A stretch of 64,000 bases of DNA from Phoebastria nigripes (taxonomy: Eukaryota; Chordata; Aves; Procellariiformes; Diomedeidae). Location: assembly GCA_035582835.1 (NCBI GenBank), contig JAYKAV010003376.1, positions 1,084,372 to 1,148,371 on the forward strand. The letters are read 5' to 3'. The notes under the pieces are model-generated. The model was not told the origin of the DNA. It searched no databases and was given only the letters and a program-made list of their open reading frames with translations. The position numbers were made by a program, and so were the translations under genes. Shown piece by piece: positions 53,951 through 63,800 of the stretch (positions are counted from its first letter, which is position 1; the number at the start of each line of letters is the position of its first letter).

Positions 53951-55117
53951 AAAGAAAGATTTCACACTGCAGAAAGTTGCTATCTCGTTTTCAACAAACA
54001 CACCAATGTGGCATTTGGAGACTACCACCATTTACATAGCTGAGTACGCAGGATTCAGTGATNCTGTTTGGTAGGACCTTATTTAACAGCTGTGCTTGGT
54101 GAGTGGAATATCAACACATCCATTTTCCAGAGCAGAGCAGCAACTACTAGCCCATATAAAAGGCTATGTGTTATGAAGACAGTACAGACAGTCAAGGAGT
54201 CCTGAATTGTTTGCAAGCTGCCTCAATAGTATATGTGGCAGGTGGAAACCCAGGTGAGCTGGTAGCAAACACACATTCTCTTCTCCAGCATTTCAGGGCA
54301 ATTGTGCATGGTACAGCTGTTCCCCAGGCAGAGCTAAGCTGCATGACTTGCGCTTCCATCTGCAAGTCTCGACAGGTCATGCTAACCTTGACAACTTTAC
54401 GGCAGCAATTTTTTCCACACAAACCAACCACAATTTTCTTGAATAAATTCTCCAGTGGATTGGAATCTAGAAAGATTTTCTTAAAACAGTGGACAAGAAG
54501 GTCTCCTCTCTTGCCCCTTGTGTTTATCAAACATTTATTTTTGTCATTGCAAAGAAAACATCACTTTCTAATTCCCATTTACACTTTTAAGTACCTCTGT
54601 GTTCCTCTGGGGGAAAAGCTGCACCATTTTCTTCTATAACTTTTAATTTTTTTAGGAATCTTTTTCCCCCCCCAAATCTCAAGTAGAGGAGAATAATTGG
54701 CAAAGTTTTCTGTTCTATTTATCTATGATTAGATTGTGCTAAGCACAAAGAGAGTAAGTTTCAGAGGTGGTGAAATTGGCTACAAGCCTGCCTTCCTCGG
54801 CAAATTCTGAAGAATTCTGCATCACTCTACAATTTGACTTACATAAGTTTGATGTTGCGAGTAATAAGATAAAATAAATAAAAACATGGTCCAAACAAAT
54901 ACAGAATATGCAGAGTTACGCAACCCAAGAATTTGGCCCAGTACATATTTCTTAACATGAGCAGTAGTCTGCGTAGGACTCTAAAAAACAGGCCCTTTCA
55001 GGTTGAGATGAACAAAGCAAGAGATATCTCTTGTCTAGCCGTAAACCTTAAAACAGCACTAGCAAATGCAACTTTTTAAAGGTAACCCGCCAGTGAGTAT
55101 CCCTGTGATGATGCGTG

Positions 55118-55698
55118 TTGTTCTGTCAGAACCTTTGCCAAAGCCGTCTTTGTGCTCCACAGCAGTCTGGTTTTTTTCTGTCTTTCTGTTCAGTATCTGG
55201 TACCCCAAAGATATCTATCGTCGGCTCAGATCTCCTCTTGAGTTTTTCAGAGGAAAAACAGGATCTCCTTTTGACTTTTTCAGAGAAGGCGATCGCCTTC
55301 ATCTGTTTTTATTGACTCATCTCCCGTGGGGTTTTTTTGTTGTGTTTTGCAATTTATTTTTGTTCTAGCTACTTAGCTGTTAATTAGAAGTTAAGTAGTA
55401 TGCGTGGTCTTGCTAGAACTGAAGTGTCACCTCATCCATAGCATTTTGGTTTGTTTATAGGAAACTAAAGCACATAATTTTTGATAATAATACTGTTATT
55501 GCATTTAATGAACTACTTTCCTACATAGCGTAGCACGGCATCTATCTTTTTCTATCTACGCCCCAGAAAAATTAAGCTTAATTCCCTACCAAATCACATG
55601 CTGATGCAATAGATGTAGCTGTAGTAGAAAAGCAGGTATTGTCGTTTCCAGCAAGGGTTGCTTTCTCTGTTCGGTGCTTTGCACGCTGTAAACTTAAG
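55118..55698 (+). repeat. Copy A of an unrecognised direct repeat
   Basis: A 581-bp unit begins ttgttctgtcagaacc and ends gtaaacttaag. It is repeated 2 kb downstream as copy B. I judge identity to be roughly 80-90% in aligned parts. Copy A has an internal 33-bp-period duplication (55228-55253 and 55261-55286) that copy B lacks, and an extra stretch at 55519-55578. It retains CpG at about nine aligned positions where B has TpG or CpA. The ends do not look like LTR termini and no polyadenylation signal is shared, so an LTR pair is unlikely. I do not recognise the family. Confidence 0.85.
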
Positions 55699-55964
55699 GC
55701 AGGTGAGAAAACTCCCTGCTGCGCCTCCGGCCGCCTTCAGGCCTTCTGGTGGATCGCCCCGCCCCCTTCCCAGGGCATTGTGGGAAGGGTGCTGGGCAGG
55801 GCCCAGGGTACATGAGCCACAGCCTCTTGTCAGGGAGCTCATTCCACTGCTGGGCTTCTGTGGAGTCANTGCTCTGCTGTTCCTTCAGTTAATTGCAGCT
55901 TTTGAGCTAAGTTATTTGGGCAGGTGTGTTTTGACATTTAGAGAAGCGGAGGTGTCTGTTTGAG
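55699..55964 (+). promoter_or_regulatory. CpG-rich promoter-like segment and putative first exon
   Basis: This segment directly follows copy A and is one of only two CpG-dense, GC-rich spots in the window. It carries a perfect GC box (GCCCCGCCCCC at 55756-55766, Sp1 type) and a perfect 9-bp inverted repeat, CCCTTCCCA and TGGGAAGGG (55764-55789). The loop of that repeat helps form a CCCACAATGC-like element resembling the ZNF143/THAP11 site of housekeeping promoters. No TATA box was seen. The putative exon would end at a donor TGAG|GTAAGA (55965). Transcription would run on the plus strand, antisense to AGBL4. Direct evidence of transcription is absent. Confidence 0.4.
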
Positions 55965-56253
55965 GTAAGAGCTTTAGGACCAGTCAAGGCTCAGCAGCAT
56001 ATGTAGTTGAAAATACACTGGTATTCAGCTTTTTTTTTCAGGTCAGTAATTTTGTATTGAGTGTTTAGGGGTGGCAAGTTGGTTTAATAGTATGCATTTT
56101 TTTTTTTTAATTTATTCTAGGTGCGTTGCATTTTCCTGGAATTCCTGACTTTATTGAAGATGCAACCTAGGTTTTTTTTCACTAGATTCGCTTTATACTG
56201 TGTAAATTGCCAGGCAGTATCTCAGCATGTGCTATTTGCTTTGATTTTTGCAG

Positions 56254-56309
56254 GTGATGCACATAGCATTGGAGCGCTGAAGCAGCATGCCGACACGCAG
56301 TCCGAGAAG
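56254..56309 (+). other. Exon-like unit, 56 bp, with strong splice signals
   Basis: The acceptor ttgatttttgcag is followed by 56 bp and GAAG|GTGAGG. One frame is open and reads GDAHSIGALKQ at its start. CpG sites are retained. I recognise no protein match. It could be a coding micro-exon, a 5' UTR exon or a noncoding RNA exon. Confidence 0.35.
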
Positions 56310-56394
56310 GTGAGGCTGTTGTCGGCCAAGTCAGTGTCTTAAGAGCAGAGAATCAGGTGGCAGCACGGTTAAGCGTTTCTCTTTGGTTTTGCAG

Positions 56395-56435
56395 GTGCCG
56401 TGATGGCCACCTTTGGAACTGGATGAGTATTTGAG
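56395..56435 (+). other. Exon-like unit, 41 bp, with strong splice signals
   Basis: The acceptor ctctttggttttgcag and the donor TTGAG|GTGAGC bound 41 bp containing an ATG in a moderate Kozak context (gtgATGG). That ATG-initiated frame reads MATFGTG and then a stop. The gap to the preceding unit is only 85 bp, a compact arrangement unlike the giant introns of the host gene. Confidence 0.3.
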
Positions 56436-56591
56436 GTGAGCTGGGGTAGTAGTGAGGAGGAACATGGGGCTGGTGATTTCTCAGAAGCACAAGAGTAATT
56501 TTGTTTCTTGGCATCTTAAGTGGCACAAGCTATAACAGCTGCAGTGTCCTACTTGGGAATCATATGCGAGTATCAATGGCGGCAGTGCCTG

Positions 56592-56993
56592 CGAGTCTTG
56601 CTGATCACTCCTTGACTCTCCAGTCAACGAATCAGCTTATGGATAGGAATCAGGGAATCTGGGTTGGTGCGATATTGCTGCTGGTGCACTGTTGTGGTAG
56701 CAATCGGCACCTGTTATATCTCAACCCTCAGCAACCCCATAACAGAAGGGTCCTCCGAGAGACCAGGTAAGGTAGACAGCTGTTTAATTTCCTCTGTCTC
56801 CAAGGCAGCTATACCAAAAGCCCACCGGTACCCTTTTGGGTCCTTAAAATACCCTCTCCCGAGGTAGTCTATGCCAAGGATGCACAGAGCCTCTGGACCA
56901 GGCACAATGGGGTCCTTTTGCCACTCATTCCTGGTTAGGCTCACTTCGGCCTCCAATACAGTTAGATCGTAAGCCCTCTGTATCAAGTGACCT
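56592..56993 (-). pseudogene. ERV pol fragment (protease to start of reverse transcriptase), broken
   Basis: On the minus strand an open stretch reads through motifs such as ILGIDYLGRGYFKDPKGYRW, an avian ERV protease/reverse-transcriptase linker. The same frame then hits a TAA (plus 56714-56716) and a TGA (plus 56624-56626) while homology continues to about 56592. It is therefore a dead fragment of about 130 codons, cut at both ends. It is probably from a class III (ERVL-like) element; the class is my inference. No LTR is attached. Confidence 0.85.
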
Positions 56994-57082
56994 GGAAGAA
57001 GAACGATTTCAAATGGGGCCCTAAGCAACAACAAGCCTTTGAACACATTGAACAGGAGATACTTCAGGCAGTAGCCGTTGGG
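56985..57082 (+). pseudogene. ERV pol fragment (late reverse transcriptase), opposite orientation
   Basis: On the plus strand the frame reads KKNDFKWGPKQQQAFEHIEQ, typical of the region after the RT palm/thumb in avian ERV pol. It lies directly against the minus-strand pol fragment. The bases gtgacc near 56985-56992 serve both fragments, which marks an inversion or deletion junction with microhomology. Homology ends near 57082 at a GC-rich hairpin pair. It is a truncated remnant. Confidence 0.8.
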
Positions 57083-57123
57083 CGAGTGCCAACGGCGGCA
57101 GAGCCCCGCTGCCGGCGAGTGTC

Positions 57124-57852
57124 TTGTTCTGTCAGAACCTTTGCCAAAGCCATCTTTGTGCTCCACAGCAGTCTGGTTTTTTTCTGTTTTCATTCAGTAT
57201 CTCATACCCCAAAGATGTGTATCATCAGCCCAGATCTCCTTTGGAGTTTTTTGGAGAAGGCAATAGCCTTCATCTGTTTTTATTGACTTATGTCCCATGG
57301 NTTTTTTTTGTCATGTTTTGCAGTTTATTTTTGTTCTAGCTACTTAGGTGTTATTTAGACTGCTTCATACAGATTCTGATATACTTCTTGTATTTACATA
57401 GGTTTGTGGTGTTTTCTTTCCTTTGGCACTCATCTAGCTCTGTTAAGGGAGTCAATCAGAAACTGTCGAGGTGACTCTGANTTGTCAGCGATGTACAGTC
57501 AATTATTTACTTTGCAACTGGAGATATTGTTGAGAAGGGAGTCTTGCGGGATCTAATTCTGTTTTGTCATTCACTCCTATCCAGAACGTAGTTCTAGTGG
57601 AAGTAAGGTAGCGTGCATGGTCTTGCTCAAACTTAAGTGTCACCCCATCCATCACATTTTGGTTTGTTTATAGGAAACTGAAGCACATAATTTTCTATAT
57701 TAATAAAGTAGTTTATTAAATGCAGTAACAGTAATTCCCTCCCAAGTCACATGGCTGATGCAATAGATGTAGTTGTAGTAGAAGAGCANGTATCATCATT
57801 TCCAGTAAGGGTCGCTTTCTCTGTTTGGTGGTTTGCATGCTATAAACTTAAG
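57124..57852 (+). repeat. Copy B of the unrecognised direct repeat
   Basis: A 729-bp counterpart of copy A. It carries about 240 bp (57360-57600) that is absent from A, and a 28-bp block at 57706-57733 inverted relative to A's 55491-55518 (26 of 28 bases agree after inversion). Many CpG sites of A appear here as TpG or CpA, consistent with methylation decay. It is not followed by a GC-rich promoter segment: the downstream sequence is ordinary AT-rich intron. Confidence 0.85.
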
Positions 57853-60800
57853 GGGTTACTTAACTCCTTAGCTTACCTTTTATACATAACTTAATCTTTC
57901 AAGAGATGGAGGCAGATCTATGTGAAAGCTAGCATGCAAAACAAAGGGAGATGTTATAAGCAGAACACTTGAACATGGCAAAGAAAAGGAACTCAGGAGT
58001 AAAAAGATGTGCTAGACCCTTACAGGTGAAGGTAATCCAAGCTTGGTTTGGGACAATAAAAAAATTCTTACATTTGAAAGTCCACCTGACTATCCTAAAA
58101 ACCAGGCAAGTCTCTTAATTGTAGCTGCCAAATTATAAGGAAATTTTAAAAAAGATTTTACTTTACCTACTGAAATGTGCACTGAATCTTCCATTTAGCA
58201 TGATGCACTTCAAAAGCCAGCATCATTCTTGGAATAATATTACAATGTGCACAAAGCTATTTGTCAGGCCATAATCAAATGCCGAAATTGGTTCTGATGG
58301 AACGTGCAATTGCTCACCCTAGACAACACTCACTGTCTAAACAGATAGAGATTTTGTAGCTCAAGAGAGCAATTTTTTTAATTATTATTTTTTAATCATC
58401 AGTGCAGTCATCTCATTAATATGAGCCAAAAGGAACTTGACCTAACATAATATACTATGTCAGAAATGAACAAAAGAGCATTCCTTTCTAATCAGCAACC
58501 ATTTTCAATTAAAATGTCCACATTTGGATTCATACTTATTGCAAGAGACTGACCTGGCTCTCCTAAGCTAGTCAGTCTTATCTGAATAAAAGATCAAGGT
58601 AAATCTGTAATTAATTATTCCTTCAGACAATCATATACTATGTTTGTACCACAGAAAAGCATGTAAAAGGACTGGGTGCTNGATCCTGGTCTCAGGTCCT
58701 TATGTCCCATTAGAGTAAACTTTGTAAGAATTTGACCCACTTCTGTCTGTGGAGCGCTCAGAATTTCCCTTTTTATTGATGATCTTTTGGTTTTGTTATA
58801 CTCCTCATGTTTTAAGGTAGCCCAGACTTGCTGGCCCAGATGTACTCAGGGCAACAGCAAAAGTTAAGGATAACATTTTCATGCATGTTCAGCATTACGG
58901 AGACCTTCAGTCCACTTCCAGGACTTCCAGTATTTCATGTAAATAGGCCTGAGCCAGACAAGCCTTATGAGAACGCACTGCTGAGCATACTGCCACCAGC
59001 GCACATTTTCCAAGAAGCTAATGCAGTAAGTAACAGTATCAAGAAGTTTGGTGGAGAAAAAGAGGTCATCGCATGTTTGGCAACACATCATTAACTTGCT
59101 AATTATGCACTAATGGACATCTGATATTTCAAAACCACTACTTGATGCAATTACGTTCCACTTTCCTGCATTAAAGGAAAGATGTAACAGCACTACATCA
59201 TCCACCTGCTGCATTTTTATACATATTTTAAAGCCCACTTAGGTTGGAATAAATTAATCGTTTCTACCCACCACTGATATCAGGCAACACAAATAAAACT
59301 AGTTTTAGTACTTAAAGAAAATTTAAAAAAAAAAAACAAACCAAAAAAACCCACAACATAAAAACTTCTGATGAGCAACCAGTCTTAGGTAGTAGGTATT
59401 AGAAATAGCTGGTTACTGAAAGATTTCTCCAGAGCCCTATGGTAATGAATTACAAGGTTTGGGCCAAAAACTCTGCAGTTATGCCAAATCCTGCTGAATG
59501 TCCGTTAGTCCCAGGTCCATGATGTCTGCTAACAAAATAACAGTGCTTCCATGTTTTATCTCATGACTAATTGTACATACACCTATTCTGTTAGCTGGGG
59601 TAGTAACAGCACAGTTAGCCATGGCAGCCCAGGGCAGGAGAAATTGCTGACTCCACCTTCCAGCTTAAAAAACAAAACAAAAAAACCACACAAAACCCCC
59701 AAACAAACAAAAACAAACAAAACAAACAAACAAAAAAAAACCAACCCACCACACAAACCACACCACATTTCCATTATTTTTCCTGCTAATCCAAATGTAC
59801 CTGAAAAGCACCCTGCCTACTGCTGGATGATTTTATCATCACCTTTCTCCTAGCACTCAAAAAGTTTCTCCTGTGGTACGTTTTGCCCAGATGTAATAGA
59901 TACCTGCTTCCAGATAACTGTTTACTTCCTGCCTGCCTCCACACATGGCAGACAGTGCATGGTAGGGAAACCAGGGGTGTCTTGCCTGGATGTCCAGAGG
60001 ATGACTGTGGAAGAAACAACCACTGAGGAAGATCCTTGAGCTTCTGAATGTCTGCACTGATGGCAGGGTCTTTACACCGGCAGTCTTAGCACCTGGATTC
60101 CTCCTCTTCCACTTTCCCCTGGGGGCTAACATACTCCCCATATCTCACTGCACCAAGTAGGAGAAGTCATTTTACCACAACTAACTTTCATTTACTCCAG
60201 GTGTCAGGGGAAAAAAAGGAAAAGAAATCCACTCTAGAGCACCTTCCAAAGCTTCACAAAGGCAACAGAGTCTCCTATGGACTTCAATGGATATAAGTTG
60301 CTAATTAATGTTGTATTTTATGATGACATTGGAATCCCCTTAGAGGATACAGCTTCTACTCCCGCATTCTTCGCAGACTTCCATTTTAATCTGCAAGTAT
60401 CAAAATAACTTCAAAGACCTCTGATCTGTACAAAGGGAGCCCCGATGCTGACAGACTGACAACTGTTATCTCCTAACCCCTCCAGAGGGAAATCCCAGCT
60501 CCAAGCATGGCACTGAGGCTCCCCATGTAACACCTGAGGAGGTGAATCCAACAGCATGCAAGAAGCAGCAGCAGCACCCCAGGAAACCCTGCAGAGAGCA
60601 GCAGGTCCCAAACGCTGCCCACTCTGGCTAAGGTGGATTTTCTTCCAGGGGAGAGCATATAGTTACTTTACACCCTTCTCCTGTGCAAGGACAGGAAGAG
60701 GAACCTAGATCACCTTTCTCCAAGCTGGGTCGTCTTCTCCCAAGGCAGAAGAGCCATGCTTAGGCTCTTTCATCAGTGAACATTGATTTTTTGTTGTTGT

Positions 60801-63800
60801 TGTTTTTAAATGGAGAAGTTCTGGTAGGACTGAGGAAGTGCTACACAAGTAGCACCTTCATAATTGCCTAATTTTTAGCTAAAATGTTACTGCCTGTTAA
60901 TGTCAGGTACATACAAGGTGTGCTGGGTAGCCTCAAAGGCCTGTTGTGAAAGAAGTGCCCTGTTTTGGATCTTCAGCCAGGCAAGCCACCTTATCCCCCT
61001 CCTCAGAGTAACCACATGAAGACTTTGTCAGGCACTCATGTGCTACCATCACGGATGAAACATCAATAGGTACTTTCTGTGCAATACCTGAAATACAGCA
61101 TCAGCCTTTCAGGCAGAACTGACCCAGTGCAGCTCAGACATGGAAGAGCATTTATACAGCATCCCAAAAACAGTTTTAAACCATTTATTTAAGAACTGCA
61201 GAGTGGATCCAAGGGAAGAATTTAGCCCCAATGAAACAAATTGAATTCCATCAGGAAAGGCCTGTTTACATCCCAGGCCCAAAGGGCTTTTTTCAAAGTT
61301 ACTAGCATCCTCAGATAATTTTGCTACCATGATTTATATATAGCCAGGGAAGACCTTAGATGAAAATCACATGTGGAAATCTGCAGTGCTGCCAGGCGGC
61401 CTCTGGAGGGAAGAAAGTGCTGTGAAACTTCTGGAATGGTTTAAAGCTCTGAGTCCCTACAAGGCAATTTGGATTACACGATGGCCCATAGCAACATGCT
61501 GTTCTTGAATACACAAAGCATAAATATAGCAAATCGAGTTAATAGGTTTTGTACTGCACATCTTGTTTTGTTTGCAGACAGTGCTACTAGAAACAGCTTC
61601 CAATACAATCCAGCTTCTTTCATGATTGTTTTGGTCCAGCTTTGGCTGTTTATGTAAACATCCATTTTAGAGTGGCAACTGTAAAAAGCAATTGCAAATT
61701 AGCAAGCACTGTCCAGCGACTGGAAGGGACACCTTGGATCAGTTCCCTCCTCCACCCCAGACAGTCACATAAGGAAAGTCAAGATCAAACAGGCCTTAAA
61801 TGATGTCTGCCCCTTCATGTGAGCTTTGCAAAGCATGTTTCATCTGCCAGATCTGGTGCCGAACTGTCAGGTATCAGTCAGCACCCATCACCAACTAAAT
61901 GCCAAGGACCATGTATAAAGAGCACAGCAACCCACGGCAGACAGGCAGAGCCTCATGGAAGAGGGCATCAAGGATGACACACCTACCGTAAGACAAAAGC
62001 ACGAGCTTAAAATCTAGTCTTGTTTTTACATCTTAGTGGACACAAACCCCCACTAACAGCAATTGTATATGTTCTGCAACCCTAGAGTACCATACAAGTG
62101 TAGTTAGACAAAGATAATCAGGGTAATGGTCACCACTGTAATTTAGGTTGTCTGAATGGTCAAGTATCATCCCTTCATATAACAATAGATTAAAAAAAAC
62201 CATGAAGGCAATATGGTCAGCTTCTGATGAAACAGCAAGTCCAGAGGGCTGAGGCAGTGCCCAGACCTGCAAACCATTGCAGGCTGGGCAGGAACCCAAC
62301 AGGCAGGAGGCACAGGCAGGGGACTGAGAAACAGCTCCTCGGGTCAGACTGTGTCTGGAAAGGCAGCTCAAAAACCAGCAGTGAGCAACATTTGGTTCTG
62401 CTCTGTTCAGTAGACCAGGGTAACATGTTATTTGCAATTAAGCAGAATTGCACCATGAACTCATGGTTCTGCTCACGAGAAAGAGAAAGCCCTCACCCAT
62501 GATTTTGAATCTTGGCAATGCAGCCCAAGAGGAAGGAGTGCCATCTTTAGAGGCGCACAGACTGCTACAGTCCCACTTTTTAGGAAGAAAGCCCAGCAGA
62601 TTTACCACAGAGAATCCCAGTCTGAGGCAGCCAGGACTCAAGATGGAGTACTTGAGTAGCAAATGATTTCAAAGTGTGACTGTACTCCCATNATCACCTA
62701 CTGCATCTTCTCTTCTTTTTTTGCTGTCCTTCCCGTGCAGAGCAAAAAGAAAAAAAAAAAATTGATTTCCAAGCAGCAGATTATTTACCACATCACAGTC
62801 ACTTTGNGGGTGCAGAAACTAGCTGGAGCTTCATCTGAGAGTGCCTCCTGCCTGTACCAAGAAGGCCCCTAGCACACACATCCTTCCTTAGCACCAGACT
62901 CTAAAACAGGCCTCCAAAAAATGACACTGTATCCTACACATATTTTGGGTAAATTGCACAGCTTTATTTTCTTTTCTAGCTCAAAGATAGCCAAATGAAT
63001 GATTCCATATGTTTGTAACCTTTCCCCAATCTGTGGTGGATTGTTTTATAATCATTTGCAGGCAGCTGATACATTGAGGGATTGCTCACCCCTCGCAGCA
63101 GGAGCAGTCTCATCAACTCACAGAGCCTGCTGCCCATATGCAAGCCTGGGCCCTTTCCAGTCTGCTCAAGGGGCCTGGTCCCTCTTGAAATACTCCAGAA
63201 GGGCTCATTTAATCTCAGCAGCTATAAAACTTGTCCCTATTATGTAGCTTACAGTGTGCAAAAAAAAAAAAATACACAGAGGTGTAGTTACAGTGCTGGG
63301 GAATGAGGGACTAGAGAAAAACAACAACAAAAAAAATCACGCTGGAGGGGGAGAAGTAAAGCTTAAAGGAGGATTAAAGGAACACAAAATGTATTCAGCT
63401 AGACCCGACATAACTTGGTTATTGACTTCATAACAATGTACATGATTGTGAACTTTCCCAAGGCTTTTTACACATTAATTCTAGTTCACCTGGCACTCTT
63501 CGCTGTGCAAACCAAAGCACTACACTCCAGTTTGAAAAAAATCCTTTCTAGGCTTGGCAGGCAGCACTGCTTTCAGGTTTCCTAGCTACAGTTGAATATG
63601 CTGCTCATCATCATGAGCACCCCTAAAGACTCTCCCTTGAGGGGCTAGCAGGACCAGGCCATCAGCTGGACAAAAAGGAAAGGGAACTTCAGCGCTGTGT
63701 TCATCAGCCACAAGGGGTGCAGAAAACCCATGAAACCATCTCAGCAAGAAGTGTGTGAGCACTACAGGGAACTGTGTGTTAGGAGAGGGCATCATTAGAT

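Larger units (their letters stand above)
17549..55117 (-). other. AGBL4: AGBL4 intron, upstream (5') side of the exon, first part
   Basis: This is the intron preceding the 90-bp exon on the minus strand. No exon matching the upstream AGBL4 region was recognised, and no part of the mammalian nested gene BEND5 was seen. The content is unique AT-rich DNA with candidate conserved noncoding blocks, one LTR-type repeat, a few ancient CR1 and MIR-like fragments and homopolymer runs (T21 at 18567-18587, A20 at 20717-20736, T23 at 51105-51127). Outside the features listed separately I see nothing that supports a gene. Confidence 0.65.

Noticed and set aside
54166..54639. Longest open frame in the window (157 codons, plus strand)
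   Set aside because: The predicted protein has no domain, signal or family resemblance. An equally long antisense frame exists, and there are no flanking splice or promoter signals. It is consistent with chance in GC-balanced DNA.
55098..55200. Box C/D snoRNA starting at the GTGATGA motif near 55104
   Set aside because: No CTGA box D at suitable spacing and no terminal stem were found.
55690..55960. First exon of BEND5, which lies inside AGBL4 in mammals
   Set aside because: The CpG-rich segment encodes nothing resembling the BEND5 N-terminus in any frame, and the orientation of the splice signals is opposite to that expected.
55118..57852. Copies A and B as the two LTRs of one provirus
   Set aside because: The ends do not show matching TG...CA termini, no shared promoter or polyadenylation signal is evident, and the pol scraps between them are inverted relative to each other. 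Divergence between the copies, with large private insertions, also argues against a paired-LTR origin.
61710..61790. CR1-like wording 'gactggaagggacacc' near 61720
   Set aside because: Only about 20 bases resemble a reverse CR1, without the following conserved blocks, so this could be chance.
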